From: Alphaproteobacteria bacterium UBA7314
GTDB lineage: Bacteria > Pseudomonadota > Alphaproteobacteria > MPNO01 > UBA830
Reading direction: 5' to 3'
Length of the DNA: 64,000 bases
Assembly: GCA_002471575.1 (NCBI GenBank)
Contig: DKQG01000046.1
Location: 1-64,000, forward strand
In this document: piece after piece, positions 43,716 to 53,035 of the stretch
Layout of the letters: every line of letters begins with the position of its first letter
Numbering within the stretch: position 1 is the first letter of the stretch
Program-made: the position numbers and the translations under genes
The notes under the pieces: model-generated
Databases searched by the model: none
Told to the model about the DNA's origin: nothing
Seen by the model: only the letters and a program-made list of their open reading frames with translations

Positions 43716-44324
43716 TTAGCCCGCCTCCAGGCTGCGCAGCACCATCCGGTTGTACATCTCGATAAGCTCCGGCACGGGGAGCGACTCGCCCGGTTTGTAC
43801 CAGCGCGCCGCCCAGTTACAGAGACCGAGAATACCAAGATGCGCGATCCGCGGATCCAGCGACCTATCGAAAACGCCGGCTGTTTGTCCTTCCTCGATAA
43901 TGTCGATCCACAGTCGTTCGTAATCGTCCCAGATAGGCCGCATTTCGGCGAGAACGTCCTCGTTCTCTGAGAAATAGTCATCGCGCAGCGTAATCTGGGA
44001 TTCGGCGAAACGGTTTTCGAACCGCATCAGGTGATTTTCCACCGTCTGGCGCATCTTTTCGTCCGGCGGAACATCACTCTCCCGTATTTCCCTGACGCGG
44101 TCACGGAGCTGCAGTCCGAGCGGCTTGATGATCTCGATTAGTATCTGGGGCCGATTGGGAAAATAGTAGTAAAGCCCTTCGCGCTTGATCCCAACCGCGC
44201 GGGCGATATCGTCCAACGAGGTATTTGAGTAGCCCTTACGCAGAAACAAATCCTGCGCCGCTTGCAGGATTTCCTCCCGCCGGTTTTCGCGGCGTTGTGC
44301 GGCAGTAGTGCGCTGCGCAGTCAC
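43716..44324 (-). CDS. TetR-family transcriptional regulator
   Basis: A 202-residue TetR regulator. The HTH is GYSNTSLDDIARAVGIKREGLYYYF and the ligand-binding domain is all-helical. Similar regulators (KstR2, PsrA, FadR-like) respond to acyl-CoA thioesters, which would suit the adjacent aryl-CoA ligase. A TTTAC-N6-GTAAA site lies 24-40 bp upstream of its start and matches the operators at 38.7 and 42.2 kb, so it is the best candidate to control them. Its start overlaps the stop of the glycosyltransferase gene by 4 bp. Confidence 0.92.
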   Translation of the reverse strand: MTAQRTTAAQRRENRREEILQAAQDLFLRKGYSNTSLDDIARAVGIKREGLYYYFPNRPQILIEIIKPLGLQLRDRVREIRESDVPPDEKMRQTVENHLMRFENRFAESQITLRDDYFSENEDVLAEMRPIWDDYERLWIDIIEEGQTAGVFDRSLDPRIAHLGILGLCNWAARWYKPGESLPVPELIEMYNRMVLRSLEAG

Positions 44325-45292
44325 GTGGTTCCCCTCTCCGAGGTATTTTTTACGGATGCGTAAAGTTTTTCAAGCGCGGCGTAAGCGCTGTCGACTGTCA
44401 GCGACTCCATTAGAGACCGCTGGCTTGTGTAATCGAATCCGTCAGCCATCACGATTTCCTTGAAAGCTTCGGGCGTACGCACGGCTGCGCAATGTTCCCC
44501 CCACGGCCCGTAGCGGGTTTCGGACGACGGCCCGAAGAGTCCCAGCGTCGGCGTCCCCGCCGCTGCCGCTATATGCATCAGCCCGGAGTCGTTCCCGACA
44601 TAAAAATTTGCCAACCGAATGCAGGCGGCAGCAACCCGCAGCGGTTGCCCCATAAGATCTACCCGCTGCGCCGTCGGTAGTGCCTCCAGAACTGGCTGTG
44701 CCATCTTTCGCTCTGATCCGGCTCCCAGCACGGCAACCGCCGCGCCAGGCAATATGCCGTCCGGCGCAGTAGCCTGCTTCACAAGTTTGGCAAAACGGTC
44801 CGCCGGCCATTGTTTGCCCCCCCAGTTCGCCGTCGGCCCGATAGCAAGGATCGGGCCTGTTTCCGGTAGCAGCGATTTAGCCGCTGCACGGTCGGTATCG
44901 GCAAGCCAGAGTGTTGGCTCCGGCGGCGACGGCAGCCCAGTCAAGACAGCCAGTTCCCGGACCCGATGGATAGTCTCGTCGCGATGGACGCCGACCATGC
45001 GCCTCCGCGCCCATAAAAGCCGGGCTATCGCCGATCCCCGAAGGTCGCAAATGATATCCCAGCGTTTCAGCGCAACCACCGACCAAAGCGCGATCCAGTG
45101 ACTGTGAAACCGCTTTTTTTCGGTGACGATCAGCCGGTCGAGGTTGGGCATGGTTTCGAACAGGGGTGCCGGCGGAACACCGCAGGCAATGGTGAAACGC
45201 GCATCAGGATAGCGTGCGGCGAAATCGGCAACTACGCCCGTCGACAGGACGGCGTCACCGATTCGTGTCGCGGTGATAAAGAGGATTTTCAA
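44321..45292 (-). CDS. Glycosyltransferase family 9 (heptosyltransferase-like)
   Basis: A GT9 protein of about 323 residues. LFITATRIGDAVLSTGVV at the N-terminus, the nucleotide-sugar region LAIGPTANWGGKQWPADRFAKL, and NDSGLMHIAAAAGTPTLGLFGPSS near the C-terminus match ADP-heptose:LPS heptosyltransferases. It probably acts at the inner membrane in LPS core synthesis. I favour a TTG start at 45292, in line with the family N-terminus; the open frame reaches 45379. Its 3' end contains the TetR operator. Confidence 0.88.
   Translation of the reverse strand: MKILFITATRIGDAVLSTGVVADFAARYPDARFTIACGVPPAPLFETMPNLDRLIVTEKKRFHSHWIALWSVVALKRWDIICDLRGSAIARLLWARRRMVGVHRDETIHRVRELAVLTGLPSPPEPTLWLADTDRAAAKSLLPETGPILAIGPTANWGGKQWPADRFAKLVKQATAPDGILPGAAVAVLGAGSERKMAQPVLEALPTAQRVDLMGQPLRVAAACIRLANFYVGNDSGLMHIAAAAGTPTLGLFGPSSETRYGPWGEHCAAVRTPEAFKEIVMADGFDYTSQRSLMESLTVDSAYAALEKLYASVKNTSERGTT
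44348..44365. promoter_or_regulatory. TetR-type operator 3, upstream of the TetR gene
   Basis: TTTTAC-GGATGC-GTAAAG: the same TTTAC-N6-GTAAA core as operators 1 and 2, with degenerate outer bases. It sits inside the end of the glycosyltransferase gene, 24-41 bp before the TetR start, suggesting autoregulation. Confidence 0.55.
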
Positions 45293-45418
45293 TGAAACAT
45301 CATCCCGGGTGTGCCTGTTATTTCGGTACGGATGTAACAGGTCGGGCGATTCCGCGACAGGGCCGGTGCGACATCGCATTGAACCCGCGGCGCCGGTCTG
45401 TTACGCAGGACCTTCTCC

Positions 45419-46339
45419 ATGCCCTGCCGGATTAGTCGGAAAGAAGAGCATTTGAACGCCCCCGGCGCCTATGAACCAGAGCTGAACAACGTCCGCGGTA
45501 TTCTGTGGATGCTGGCGGCCGTCACGACGCTGACCACCATGTTCGCCATCGTAAAACAGATGTCGACGGAATTGCCGGTCTTCGTTGTCGCGCTGGCACG
45601 TACCTTCTTTGCGCTGTGCATGCTGACGCCATGGCTGATACGGAACGGCCGTGCAGGGATCCGGACCACCCGGCACGGATTACATTTCGTTCGCGCCTTT
45701 TTCGGAATAACCGCGTTCGTCTGCGTGGTATTCGCGTTGGAACACCTGATACTCGCAGATGTGATGGTGTTGGCGTTTACGTCGCCTTTCTGGTCAATAT
45801 TGATCGGCGCGGTGGTGCTGCACGAAGTCATTCGCGGCCGCCGCGTGGCGGCAACCCTGGTGGGCTTCTGTGGTGTCCTGATGATCGTCAAGCCGCAGGG
45901 CGGTATCGAGCCCGCAATGCTGTTGGCATTGCTGAGCGCCGTGCTGACGTCCTGCGCGATGATCTCGATGAAAAGCCTGTCGGCCACTGAGCCGCCGACG
46001 CGGATCGTGTTCTATTTCATGTTCTTCGGCACGCTGATCATGTTGCCTGGTGCCATACTGACATGGGAAACGCCGACGCTGGCGCAAACCGGCTGGCTGC
46101 TAATGGCCGGCGTTCTGGGCGCGGTTGGCCAGGATTTTCTCGCACGGGCCTACGACGCAGGCGAAATCGGCATCGTCGCCCCTTTCGATTTCATGCGGCT
46201 GCCAGTGGCCGCATTGCTTGGCTATCTGATCTTCGCAGAGCTCCCCGATCCGTGGTCCATCGCGGGAACCATCGTGATCATCGCCTCTGCACTCTACCTG
46301 ATGCGCCGTGGCCGGATCGAACAGCGCGGGCGCAGGTAA
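45419..46339 (+). CDS. EamA/DMT-superfamily permease
   Basis: A 306-residue inner-membrane protein with about ten hydrophobic spans arranged as two EamA repeats (the first starts ILWMLAAVTTLTTMFAI, the second MLLALLSAVLTSCAMIS). DMT permeases export amino acids or other metabolites. The annotated start is ATG 45419; a TTG at 45451 with GGAAAGAAG upstream would remove 11 polar residues and is also plausible. It is divergent from the GT9 gene and convergent with prpC. Confidence 0.9.
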   Translation: MPCRISRKEEHLNAPGAYEPELNNVRGILWMLAAVTTLTTMFAIVKQMSTELPVFVVALARTFFALCMLTPWLIRNGRAGIRTTRHGLHFVRAFFGITAFVCVVFALEHLILADVMVLAFTSPFWSILIGAVVLHEVIRGRRVAATLVGFCGVLMIVKPQGGIEPAMLLALLSAVLTSCAMISMKSLSATEPPTRIVFYFMFFGTLIMLPGAILTWETPTLAQTGWLLMAGVLGAVGQDFLARAYDAGEIGIVAPFDFMRLPVAALLGYLIFAELPDPWSIAGTIVIIASALYLMRRGRIEQRGRR

Positions 46340-46357
46340 GCCGACAAGGAAGGTTAT

Positions 46358-47548
46358 TTACTTCCGCTTCGAAATTGACTTCACCTTGCGCTGCTTGACC
46401 CCGCCATAGGCACTCAACGGCCGGATCAGGCTGTTGCTCGCATTCTGTTCCAGGATATGAGCCGACCAGCCGGTGATCCGGCTCATCACGAAGATCGGCG
46501 TATACATATCGATCTCGAAACCCATCAGGTAGTAGGCGGGGCCCGCCGGGAAATCGAGATTGGGATGAATACCCTTCTCGTTGATCATGATGTCCTGGAG
46601 AATGTCTGAGATCTCCAGCCACTTGGTGTCGCCCTTCCATGCCGCAAGGTCTTCGAGGGCAGCGCGCATTGTCGGGACGCGGGAGTCTCCCTGCTTGTAG
46701 ACCCGGTGGCCGAAACCCATGACGAGTTCCTTATTTGCCTGTTTGTCGCGCAGCCATTTCTCGGCACGCGCCGGCGTTTTGATATCGATCAGATTGTACA
46801 TGACCGCTTCGTTCGCCCCGCCGTGCAGCGGACCCTTTAGGGATCCGATCCCACCGGTCACCGCGCTGTAAATATCCGAGCGCGACGAGGTAATCACCCG
46901 CGCAGTGAAGGTCGATGCGTTGAAGCTGTGTTCCGCGTACAGGATTAGCGAAATGTCGAATGCCCGGATGACTTCTCTCGGCGGCACCTTGCCGAAGCAC
47001 ATGTGGAAAAAGTTTTCCGACATCGTCAGATCCTTACGCGGCGCGATACGCTTCATGCCCTTCCGGAACCGGTAGTCGGTGGCGATCATGGTCGGGATCT
47101 TGGCCAGCATGTTCATTGCCCGTTCTAGGTCATTATCCGCTGACTCACCGCCCCAGGCGGTTTCCGTGGTTCCGAGATAACTGACGGAGGTGCGCAAAGT
47201 ATCCATCGGATGGGCGCGTTTCGGATACTGCCGGATAACCTCGACATGCGATCGCGAAATATTGCGCCGGCTGCGTTCGTCTTTCTCGAACTTGCGCAAC
47301 TGCGACCGGGTCGGGAGTTCACCATGCCACATTAGATAGGCAACTTCTTCGAACCGACAGTTGGCGGCCAGGTCCTGCACCGCATAGCCGCGATAAGTCA
47401 GCGAATTAGTCTCCGGCATGACTTTTGACACAGATGTGGTATCGACGGTGACACCGGCCAGCCCCTTATAGATTGTCGGTTCCGCCGCCTTCGCCTTATT
47501 TAATCTCTTCGACTTTTTGGCCGTTTTCTTCGCTGCTTTCTTTGCCAT
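46358..47548 (-). CDS. prpC: 2-methylcitrate synthase
   Basis: A 396-residue citrate-synthase-family enzyme that condenses propionyl-CoA with oxaloacetate. Catalytic segments are GPLHGGANEAVM and GFGHRVYKQGDSRVPTM, plus the GLAGVTVDTTSVSKV N-terminus typical of PrpC. The first 22 residues are an unusual Lys/Ala-rich stretch (AKKAAKKTAKKSKRL). The start ATG 47548 forms TGATG with the prpB stop and has GGAGG upstream. It is the last gene of prpD-prpB-prpC. Confidence 0.92.
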   Translation of the reverse strand: MAKKAAKKTAKKSKRLNKAKAAEPTIYKGLAGVTVDTTSVSKVMPETNSLTYRGYAVQDLAANCRFEEVAYLMWHGELPTRSQLRKFEKDERSRRNISRSHVEVIRQYPKRAHPMDTLRTSVSYLGTTETAWGGESADNDLERAMNMLAKIPTMIATDYRFRKGMKRIAPRKDLTMSENFFHMCFGKVPPREVIRAFDISLILYAEHSFNASTFTARVITSSRSDIYSAVTGGIGSLKGPLHGGANEAVMYNLIDIKTPARAEKWLRDKQANKELVMGFGHRVYKQGDSRVPTMRAALEDLAAWKGDTKWLEISDILQDIMINEKGIHPNLDFPAGPAYYLMGFEIDMYTPIFVMSRITGWSAHILEQNASNSLIRPLSAYGGVKQRKVKSISKRK

Positions 47549-48459
47549 CACTCGCCTCCGTGACCATCGGTTCCAAAATTGAAGATGTCCTTATCGAACT
47601 TGTTGTAATCCTCATAATTGATCAACTCGTAGAGCCGTGCCCGCGTCTGCATCCGGTCGACGATTTCCTTCTGCGTACCCTGATGCTTGATCGCGGCGAA
47701 GCCGTCCTCGACCGCCTTCATCGACAAACGCAGCGAGGTCACTGGATAGATTGCGATGTTGTAACCAAGTTCTTCCAGCTCGGTCTTGTTCAGCAACGGC
47801 GTCTTTCCAAATTCTGTCAGATTGGCGAGCAGCGGTACGTCAATCGCTTCGCGTACTTTTTCGTATTCTTCCCAGCCCTGCAGCGCCTCTGGAAAGATCG
47901 CGTCCGCGCCCGCGTCGATGTAGGCCTTGCAGCGATCGATTGCGGCACTCAGTCCTTCCGACGCCCGCGCGTCCGTGCGCGCCATTAGAAGAAAATTGGT
48001 ATCTTTCTTCGCATCCGAGGCGGCACGCAGCTTCATGGTCATCTCCGCGACCGGCACGATCGATTTATTGTCCAGATGGCCGCAGCGCTTCGGGTTGACC
48101 TGGTCTTCCAGATGGCAGCCCGCCAGACCCAGCTCTTCGAACTCCTGGACGCTGCGCGCCGCGCTAATCGGCTCGCCGAAACCAGTATCGATATCGATCA
48201 GCGCCGGCAGGTCGGTGACCCGCGAAATCTGACGACCGCGCTGAGAAACTTCGGTCAGTGTCGTCAGCCCGATATCCGGCAGGCCGAGCTCGGCCGAAAG
48301 CGCCGCACCCGAGATATAGACTCCATCGAAGCCCTGCTCCTCGATCACTAGTGACACGATGGGCGCATACGCGCCGGGAAACTGCAGAAGCCGCCCAGTC
48401 GCCAGCTCCTCGCGGAATGCGACCCGTTTTTCCGCGGCGGTCTTTTTGCCGAACAGCAT
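47548..48459 (-). CDS. prpB: 2-methylisocitrate lyase
   Basis: A 303-residue member of the isocitrate lyase/PEP mutase family, which splits 2-methylisocitrate into pyruvate and succinate. The catalytic loop contains NPKRCGHLDNKSIVP, with DIDTGFGEP for Mg2+ binding and ARTDARASEGL. The start overlaps the prpD stop (TGATG). Its length and the KRCGH motif distinguish it from the second ICL-family gene at 52 kb. Confidence 0.95.
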   Translation of the reverse strand: MLFGKKTAAEKRVAFREELATGRLLQFPGAYAPIVSLVIEEQGFDGVYISGAALSAELGLPDIGLTTLTEVSQRGRQISRVTDLPALIDIDTGFGEPISAARSVQEFEELGLAGCHLEDQVNPKRCGHLDNKSIVPVAEMTMKLRAASDAKKDTNFLLMARTDARASEGLSAAIDRCKAYIDAGADAIFPEALQGWEEYEKVREAIDVPLLANLTEFGKTPLLNKTELEELGYNIAIYPVTSLRLSMKAVEDGFAAIKHQGTQKEIVDRMQTRARLYELINYEDYNKFDKDIFNFGTDGHGGE

Positions 48460-49967
48460 CAGAAAATCCCCCTGTTGTCGCGGGCGGCATGATCCAGAGA
48501 CGCGGCGTCAAGCGTGACGTGCAGCCCGCCAAGTTCGTTCGCTGTCAATTCGGGCAGGCGCTGCACGGTATCGAGGAAACGGTCGCGTTCGCCGTCGCTG
48601 ATAATTCCGTCAACCAGCGTGTTGAACTTGTTGATGTAGTCTTCCCGCGCGAACGGGCGCGCACCCGCCGGATGCGCATCAGCCACCGCCAGTTCGTCTT
48701 CCAGCGTCGACCCATCCTTCATGGTGATGACGACGCGACCGCCAAATGCCCGCTGATTGGGGTCCGGATGGTGATAGCGCTCCGTCCATTTCGGGTCCTC
48801 GACCGTGGAAATACTGTGCCACAGTTTCACGGTGTCCGGTCGCTGGGCACGTTCGGGCGTGTAGGAATTGACGTGATGCCATGCCTGGTCTTGCAACGCG
48901 ACCGCAAAGATATACATGATTGAATGATCAAGCGTTTCGCGGCTGGCGGTGGGATCCATCTTCTGCGGATCGCCGGCCCCAGTGCCAATTACGTAGTGGG
49001 TATGATGACTGGTCTGAATAACGATGTTATCGACGGCGTCGAAATCCGAAATCTTCGCACCCATCTTGCGCGCCAGGTCGATCAGCGCCTGGCTCTGGTA
49101 TTCCGCAGAGTGTTCCTTGGTATAGGTTTCTAGGATCGCGCGCTTGGCCTCGCCCGCCTCCGGTAGCGGCACGGTATAGTTGGCGTCCGGCCCGTCCAGC
49201 ATCCAGGCGATCACGCTGTCTTCGCCCTCGTAGATCGGCGACGGCGCGCCCTCGCCCCGCATGCAGCGGTCGACGGCTTCAATCGCCAGCTTACCGGCAT
49301 GAGCGGGCGCATAGGCCTTCCAGCTTGAAATCTCGCCCTTGCGCGACTGCCGCGTGGTGCAGGTAACGTGCAGACCCTGCTGTACCGACTGATAGATCGT
49401 CTCCGTATCCAGCCCTAAAAGCGTGCCGATCGCCGCCGATGCCGACGGACCGATATGGGCGATGTGATCGATTTTGTGCTCGTGCAGGCAGATGCCCTTC
49501 ACGAGGTTAACCTGGATCTCGTAGCCCGTGGCGACGCCACGCAGCAGTTCGGCACCGGTCCGGCCTTTTTGCTGGGCGACAGCCAGGGTCGGCGGAATGT
49601 TATCGCCAGGATGGGAGTAATCTGCGGCGAGAAACGTGTCGTGATAGTCCAATTCGCGCACCGCCGTGCCGTTAGCCCAGGCCGCCCATTCGGCGGAAAA
49701 CCGCTGATCGCCGGGCAACCCAAAGATCGTCGCGCCTCCATCTCTCGGATGGCAGATGGCCATCGCGCGGGCGTTCGCCACAGGACCGCGGTTGACCGAC
49801 GCCATCGCCACGGATGCGTTGTCGATCACCCGGTTGATGACCATGTCGGTCACTTCTTCGTCAATTGCGACCGGATCGGAGGCTACAGCGGCGATCTTCC
49901 ACGCCAGCTGGTCTTCGCGTTTTAGCTCCTGCTTGGAGGGGTAAACCTTGACCTTATGATTTTTCAC
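48459..49967 (-). CDS. prpD: 2-methylcitrate dehydratase
   Basis: A 502-residue MmgE/PrpD enzyme (iron-sulfur independent) that dehydrates 2-methylcitrate. Diagnostic segments include [40 protein letters not shown] and the [19 protein letters not shown] tail. I favour a GTG start at 49967 ([14 protein letters not shown], the family N-terminus); the frame is open to 50087. It is the first gene of the operon. The 320 bp to the divergent ThDP gene show no clear operator. Confidence 0.93.
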   Translation of the reverse strand: MKNHKVKVYPSKQELKREDQLAWKIAAVASDPVAIDEEVTDMVINRVIDNASVAMASVNRGPVANARAMAICHPRDGGATIFGLPGDQRFSAEWAAWANGTAVRELDYHDTFLAADYSHPGDNIPPTLAVAQQKGRTGAELLRGVATGYEIQVNLVKGICLHEHKIDHIAHIGPSASAAIGTLLGLDTETIYQSVQQGLHVTCTTRQSRKGEISSWKAYAPAHAGKLAIEAVDRCMRGEGAPSPIYEGEDSVIAWMLDGPDANYTVPLPEAGEAKRAILETYTKEHSAEYQSQALIDLARKMGAKISDFDAVDNIVIQTSHHTHYVIGTGAGDPQKMDPTASRETLDHSIMYIFAVALQDQAWHHVNSYTPERAQRPDTVKLWHSISTVEDPKWTERYHHPDPNQRAFGGRVVITMKDGSTLEDELAVADAHPAGARPFAREDYINKFNTLVDGIISDGERDRFLDTVQRLPELTANELGGLHVTLDAASLDHAARDNRGIF

Positions 49968-50289
49968 GGATGACGGCTCCGAATGGGGGCTGAAGAGGCG
50001 CGTCATCATAGTCCAGCCCGCGCTTGCGTCAACGAAACGGGGTCGCTGCCTTGCCGCACTTCTGACGCTGTGATAGGCCGGATGCAAATATACTGGACAT
50101 AAGAGAAAATAACCGATGTCCGACTATACCTGCGGCTTTGCGTCGCCGCTCTGAATGAAAAGGCTAGGTTGTCCGAGCAGTTGACCACTGGCAATCGCTC
50201 TACTTACGTTGTCGGCCGCACGGTGACGATTTCGGATCCCGGGACAAACCCCGGATGACAATAGACTTTTTGACTTAAGGACGAATAAT

Positions 50290-51972
50290 ATGCCTGACGG
50301 TTCCTCTTCCAATCTCCGCACCGGCGGACAAATCTTGGTCGATTGTCTGCGCCTGCACGGTGTCGATACCGTGTTCTGCGTACCGGGGGAAAGCTATCTC
50401 GCGACGCTCGATGCGTTCCACGACGTTCATGACAAGATCGAACTTGTCGTATGCCGACAGGAAGGCGGCGTCACCAACATGGCCGATGCCTGGGGCAAGA
50501 TGACTGGCAAACCCGGTATCGCCTTCGTCACCCGCGGGCCAGGCGCAACGAACGCCTCGGTCGGAATACACACCGCTCATCAGGATTCGACTCCGCTGAT
50601 ATTGTTCGTCGGGCAGATCGGCCGCGATATGGCCGAGCGCGAAGCCTTCCAGGAAGTCGATTACCGCCGCATGTTCGGTGAGATGACCAAATGGGTCGCC
50701 CAGATCGACAATCCTGCCCGCATCCCGGAGATGGTAAGCCGTGCGTTCCACGTTGCAACGTCGGGCCGCCCGGGCCCAGTGGTGCTCGCACTGCCAGAAG
50801 ACATGCAGACCGAACGCGCCGATGCCGAGAACGGCCAGACCTACCATACCGCGCAGGCAAATCCCGGAGCTGCCGACATAGACAGGTTCCGCGACATGCT
50901 CTCCGGCGCAAAGAACCCGCTGGTGCTGGCGGGCGGTGGCGGCTGGACGCAGGATGCCTGCGACGATCTGGCGGCCTTCACCGAGGCCAATCACCTGCCG
51001 GTCGCGGTCGCGTTTCGGCGCCAGGACCTGATGGACAACCGGCACCGAAACTTCGCCGGCGTTATAGGGCTCGGCATCAACCCGAAGCTAAAAGACCGGC
51101 TCGACGCCACTGACCTGCTGATCGTCCTCGGTTCGCAACTGGGAGAAATCGTCAGCGGCGGCTATACCTATTTCACATTCCCCAAGCCTAAGCAGACTAT
51201 GATCCATATCTGTGCCGGGGTCGACGAACTCGGCAAGGTCTATCAGGCCGATCTGGGGATTAATTCAGGAATGGCCGAATTCTGCGCCGCGGCGAGAGCC
51301 ATGGCGCCGGTCGACGCACCATGGGAACGCGAAGCAGAGACCGCGCACTCGGATTACATCGCGTTTTCTACCCCGCCCGCGATGCCTGGAGACGTGAACT
51401 ATTCGGAAATCGTGGGCTGGCTCAGCGACAACCTGCCGGAAGACGCGGTCATCACCAACGGGGCTGGCAACTACACTGTCTGGGTGCACCGGTTCTTCCG
51501 CTACAAGCACTATGGCACGCAACTCGCACCGCAGTCAGGTGCGATGGGCTATGGCGTCCCGTCCGGCGTGGCCGCCGGCGTTTGCCACCGCGACCGAGTG
51601 GTCGTCTCGTTCAGCGGCGATGGCTGTTTCCAGATGAACGGCCAAGAAATCGGCACCGCTGTCCAGCACGGCGCCAAAACAATTTTCATAGTCGTCAATA
51701 ACGGCATGTACGGCACGATCCGTATGCACCAGGAAACGCACTATCCGAAGCGCAAATCCGGTACCGACCTGGTCAACCCGGATTTCGCCGCACTCGCTCG
51801 CGCCTATGGCGCCCATGGCGAAACGGTGACCAAGACCGCAGATTTCGAAGTCGCTTTCGAGCGCTGCCGCGCGTTCGACGGCCCGGCGCTGATCGAGCTG
51901 GTGATCGAGCCAGACGCGGTGCTGCCGACGAACACGCTGTCGGGAATTCAGAAGGCGGCTTTGGAGGGATAA
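50290..51972 (+). CDS. ThDP-dependent enzyme, acetolactate-synthase-like
   Basis: A 560-residue thiamine-diphosphate enzyme with three domains. VFCVPGESYLATLDAFHD carries the start of the PYR domain. EGGVTNMADAWGKMTGKPGI includes the catalytic glutamate region. The PP domain motif GDGCFQMNGQEIGTAV ends in VVNNGMYG. It resembles the ilvG/ALS-like group that includes sulfoacetaldehyde acetyltransferase and oxalyl-CoA or 2-oxo-acid decarboxylases. No small regulatory subunit is present, so a catabolic lyase role is more likely than branched-chain synthesis. Confidence 0.9.
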   Translation: MPDGSSSNLRTGGQILVDCLRLHGVDTVFCVPGESYLATLDAFHDVHDKIELVVCRQEGGVTNMADAWGKMTGKPGIAFVTRGPGATNASVGIHTAHQDSTPLILFVGQIGRDMAEREAFQEVDYRRMFGEMTKWVAQIDNPARIPEMVSRAFHVATSGRPGPVVLALPEDMQTERADAENGQTYHTAQANPGAADIDRFRDMLSGAKNPLVLAGGGGWTQDACDDLAAFTEANHLPVAVAFRRQDLMDNRHRNFAGVIGLGINPKLKDRLDATDLLIVLGSQLGEIVSGGYTYFTFPKPKQTMIHICAGVDELGKVYQADLGINSGMAEFCAAARAMAPVDAPWEREAETAHSDYIAFSTPPAMPGDVNYSEIVGWLSDNLPEDAVITNGAGNYTVWVHRFFRYKHYGTQLAPQSGAMGYGVPSGVAAGVCHRDRVVVSFSGDGCFQMNGQEIGTAVQHGAKTIFIVVNNGMYGTIRMHQETHYPKRKSGTDLVNPDFAALARAYGAHGETVTKTADFEVAFERCRAFDGPALIELVIEPDAVLPTNTLSGIQKAALEG

Positions 51973-52024
51973 ATACTGCGAAAGGCTGAAACGCGATCAA
52001 AATTTTTTTCGCGGATATCAACCT

Positions 52025-52855
52025 CTACCCCATCAGCTTGTTCATATCCGGATGCAGGATGTTGTCCTTGCCCCAGGCAAGTTCGCCAGTATCAGCCAGC
52101 TCAGCGCAGGCGTCGCGGACATGGGTGTAGACCATCAGCGAGAATAATCCGCCGATACTGACCCGGGCGATACCGATGTCACGCAAATCGTCTAGCTTCG
52201 GCGCGGCGGGATTAGCAAGGACGTTCACAGGCCCGTCGATGCCGGCCACCAGCTTTTCCATAATTTCCCGATCTCGCACGAAGGGTACGAACACGCAACC
52301 AGCGCCTTCTTCCAGATAGGCGTTACCGCGCCGGATGGCCTCGTCGAGTGATTTCTCGTTGCCGCCACCGTAGAACACGTCGGTCCTCGCGTTAATCACA
52401 AAGGGCACGCCGGCGGCATCCGATGCCGCCTTGCCCGCCCTGATGCGCGCCACCGATAGATCATAATCTAGCATCGGGTGCCCCGCGGCCTGCGAAGACG
52501 AATCCTCGATATTGGCACCGACCGCGCCAGCACCCAGCGTGGCGATCACTGTTTCTGCTACCGCTTCCGGTGCTTCGTCGTAGCCTGCCTCCATGTCGGC
52601 GGTCACCGGTACATCGACGCATTCCGCGATACGGCGCACGATAAACAGCATGTCGTCGCGAGTGATGACCTCGCCGTCGGGATAACCAAGCGACCAGGCG
52701 ACGCCAGCGCTGGAGGTCGCGATGACGGGATAGCCCGCATCAACCACCACGCGGGCGCTGGCCACATCCCAAACGTTCGGAAGAATCAGCGTTTCATCTG
52801 CGTCGATCAGGGCCTGAAGTTTTTCGGCTTTCGCGATCAGTGCGGTTTTGTCCAT
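52025..52855 (-). CDS. Isocitrate lyase/PEP-mutase family protein
   Basis: A 276-residue ICL/PEPM protein from ATG 52855 (AAGGGGG upstream). The TSSAGVAWSLGYPDGEV, TADMEAGYDEAPEAVAETV, NIEDSS and NARTDVFYGG segments fit the oxaloacetate-hydrolase/phosphonopyruvate-like branch, and the lyase KKCGH motif is absent. It is therefore not a second methylisocitrate lyase. Possible roles are cleavage or hydrolysis of a 2-oxo dicarboxylate. It is convergent with the ThDP gene and co-directional with the operon to its right. Confidence 0.88.
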   Translation of the reverse strand: MDKTALIAKAEKLQALIDADETLILPNVWDVASARVVVDAGYPVIATSSAGVAWSLGYPDGEVITRDDMLFIVRRIAECVDVPVTADMEAGYDEAPEAVAETVIATLGAGAVGANIEDSSSQAAGHPMLDYDLSVARIRAGKAASDAAGVPFVINARTDVFYGGGNEKSLDEAIRRGNAYLEEGAGCVFVPFVRDREIMEKLVAGIDGPVNVLANPAAPKLDDLRDIGIARVSIGGLFSLMVYTHVRDACAELADTGELAWGKDNILHPDMNKLMG

Positions 52856-53035
52856 AGCATCCCCCTTGTTCCCGCCGATCATATCAGGCGAGAAAGAAGA
52901 TGACAGGGCGGCAATCGCGCATCCCACTATCAATCTATTTCCCCGAGACTGACACTAGGGTCCAGCGCAACCGCATAGCGTGCAGCCACCAAAGCTTATT
53001 TCCCCAGATCAAGTCCTGAGGAAATAAATTGAGGG

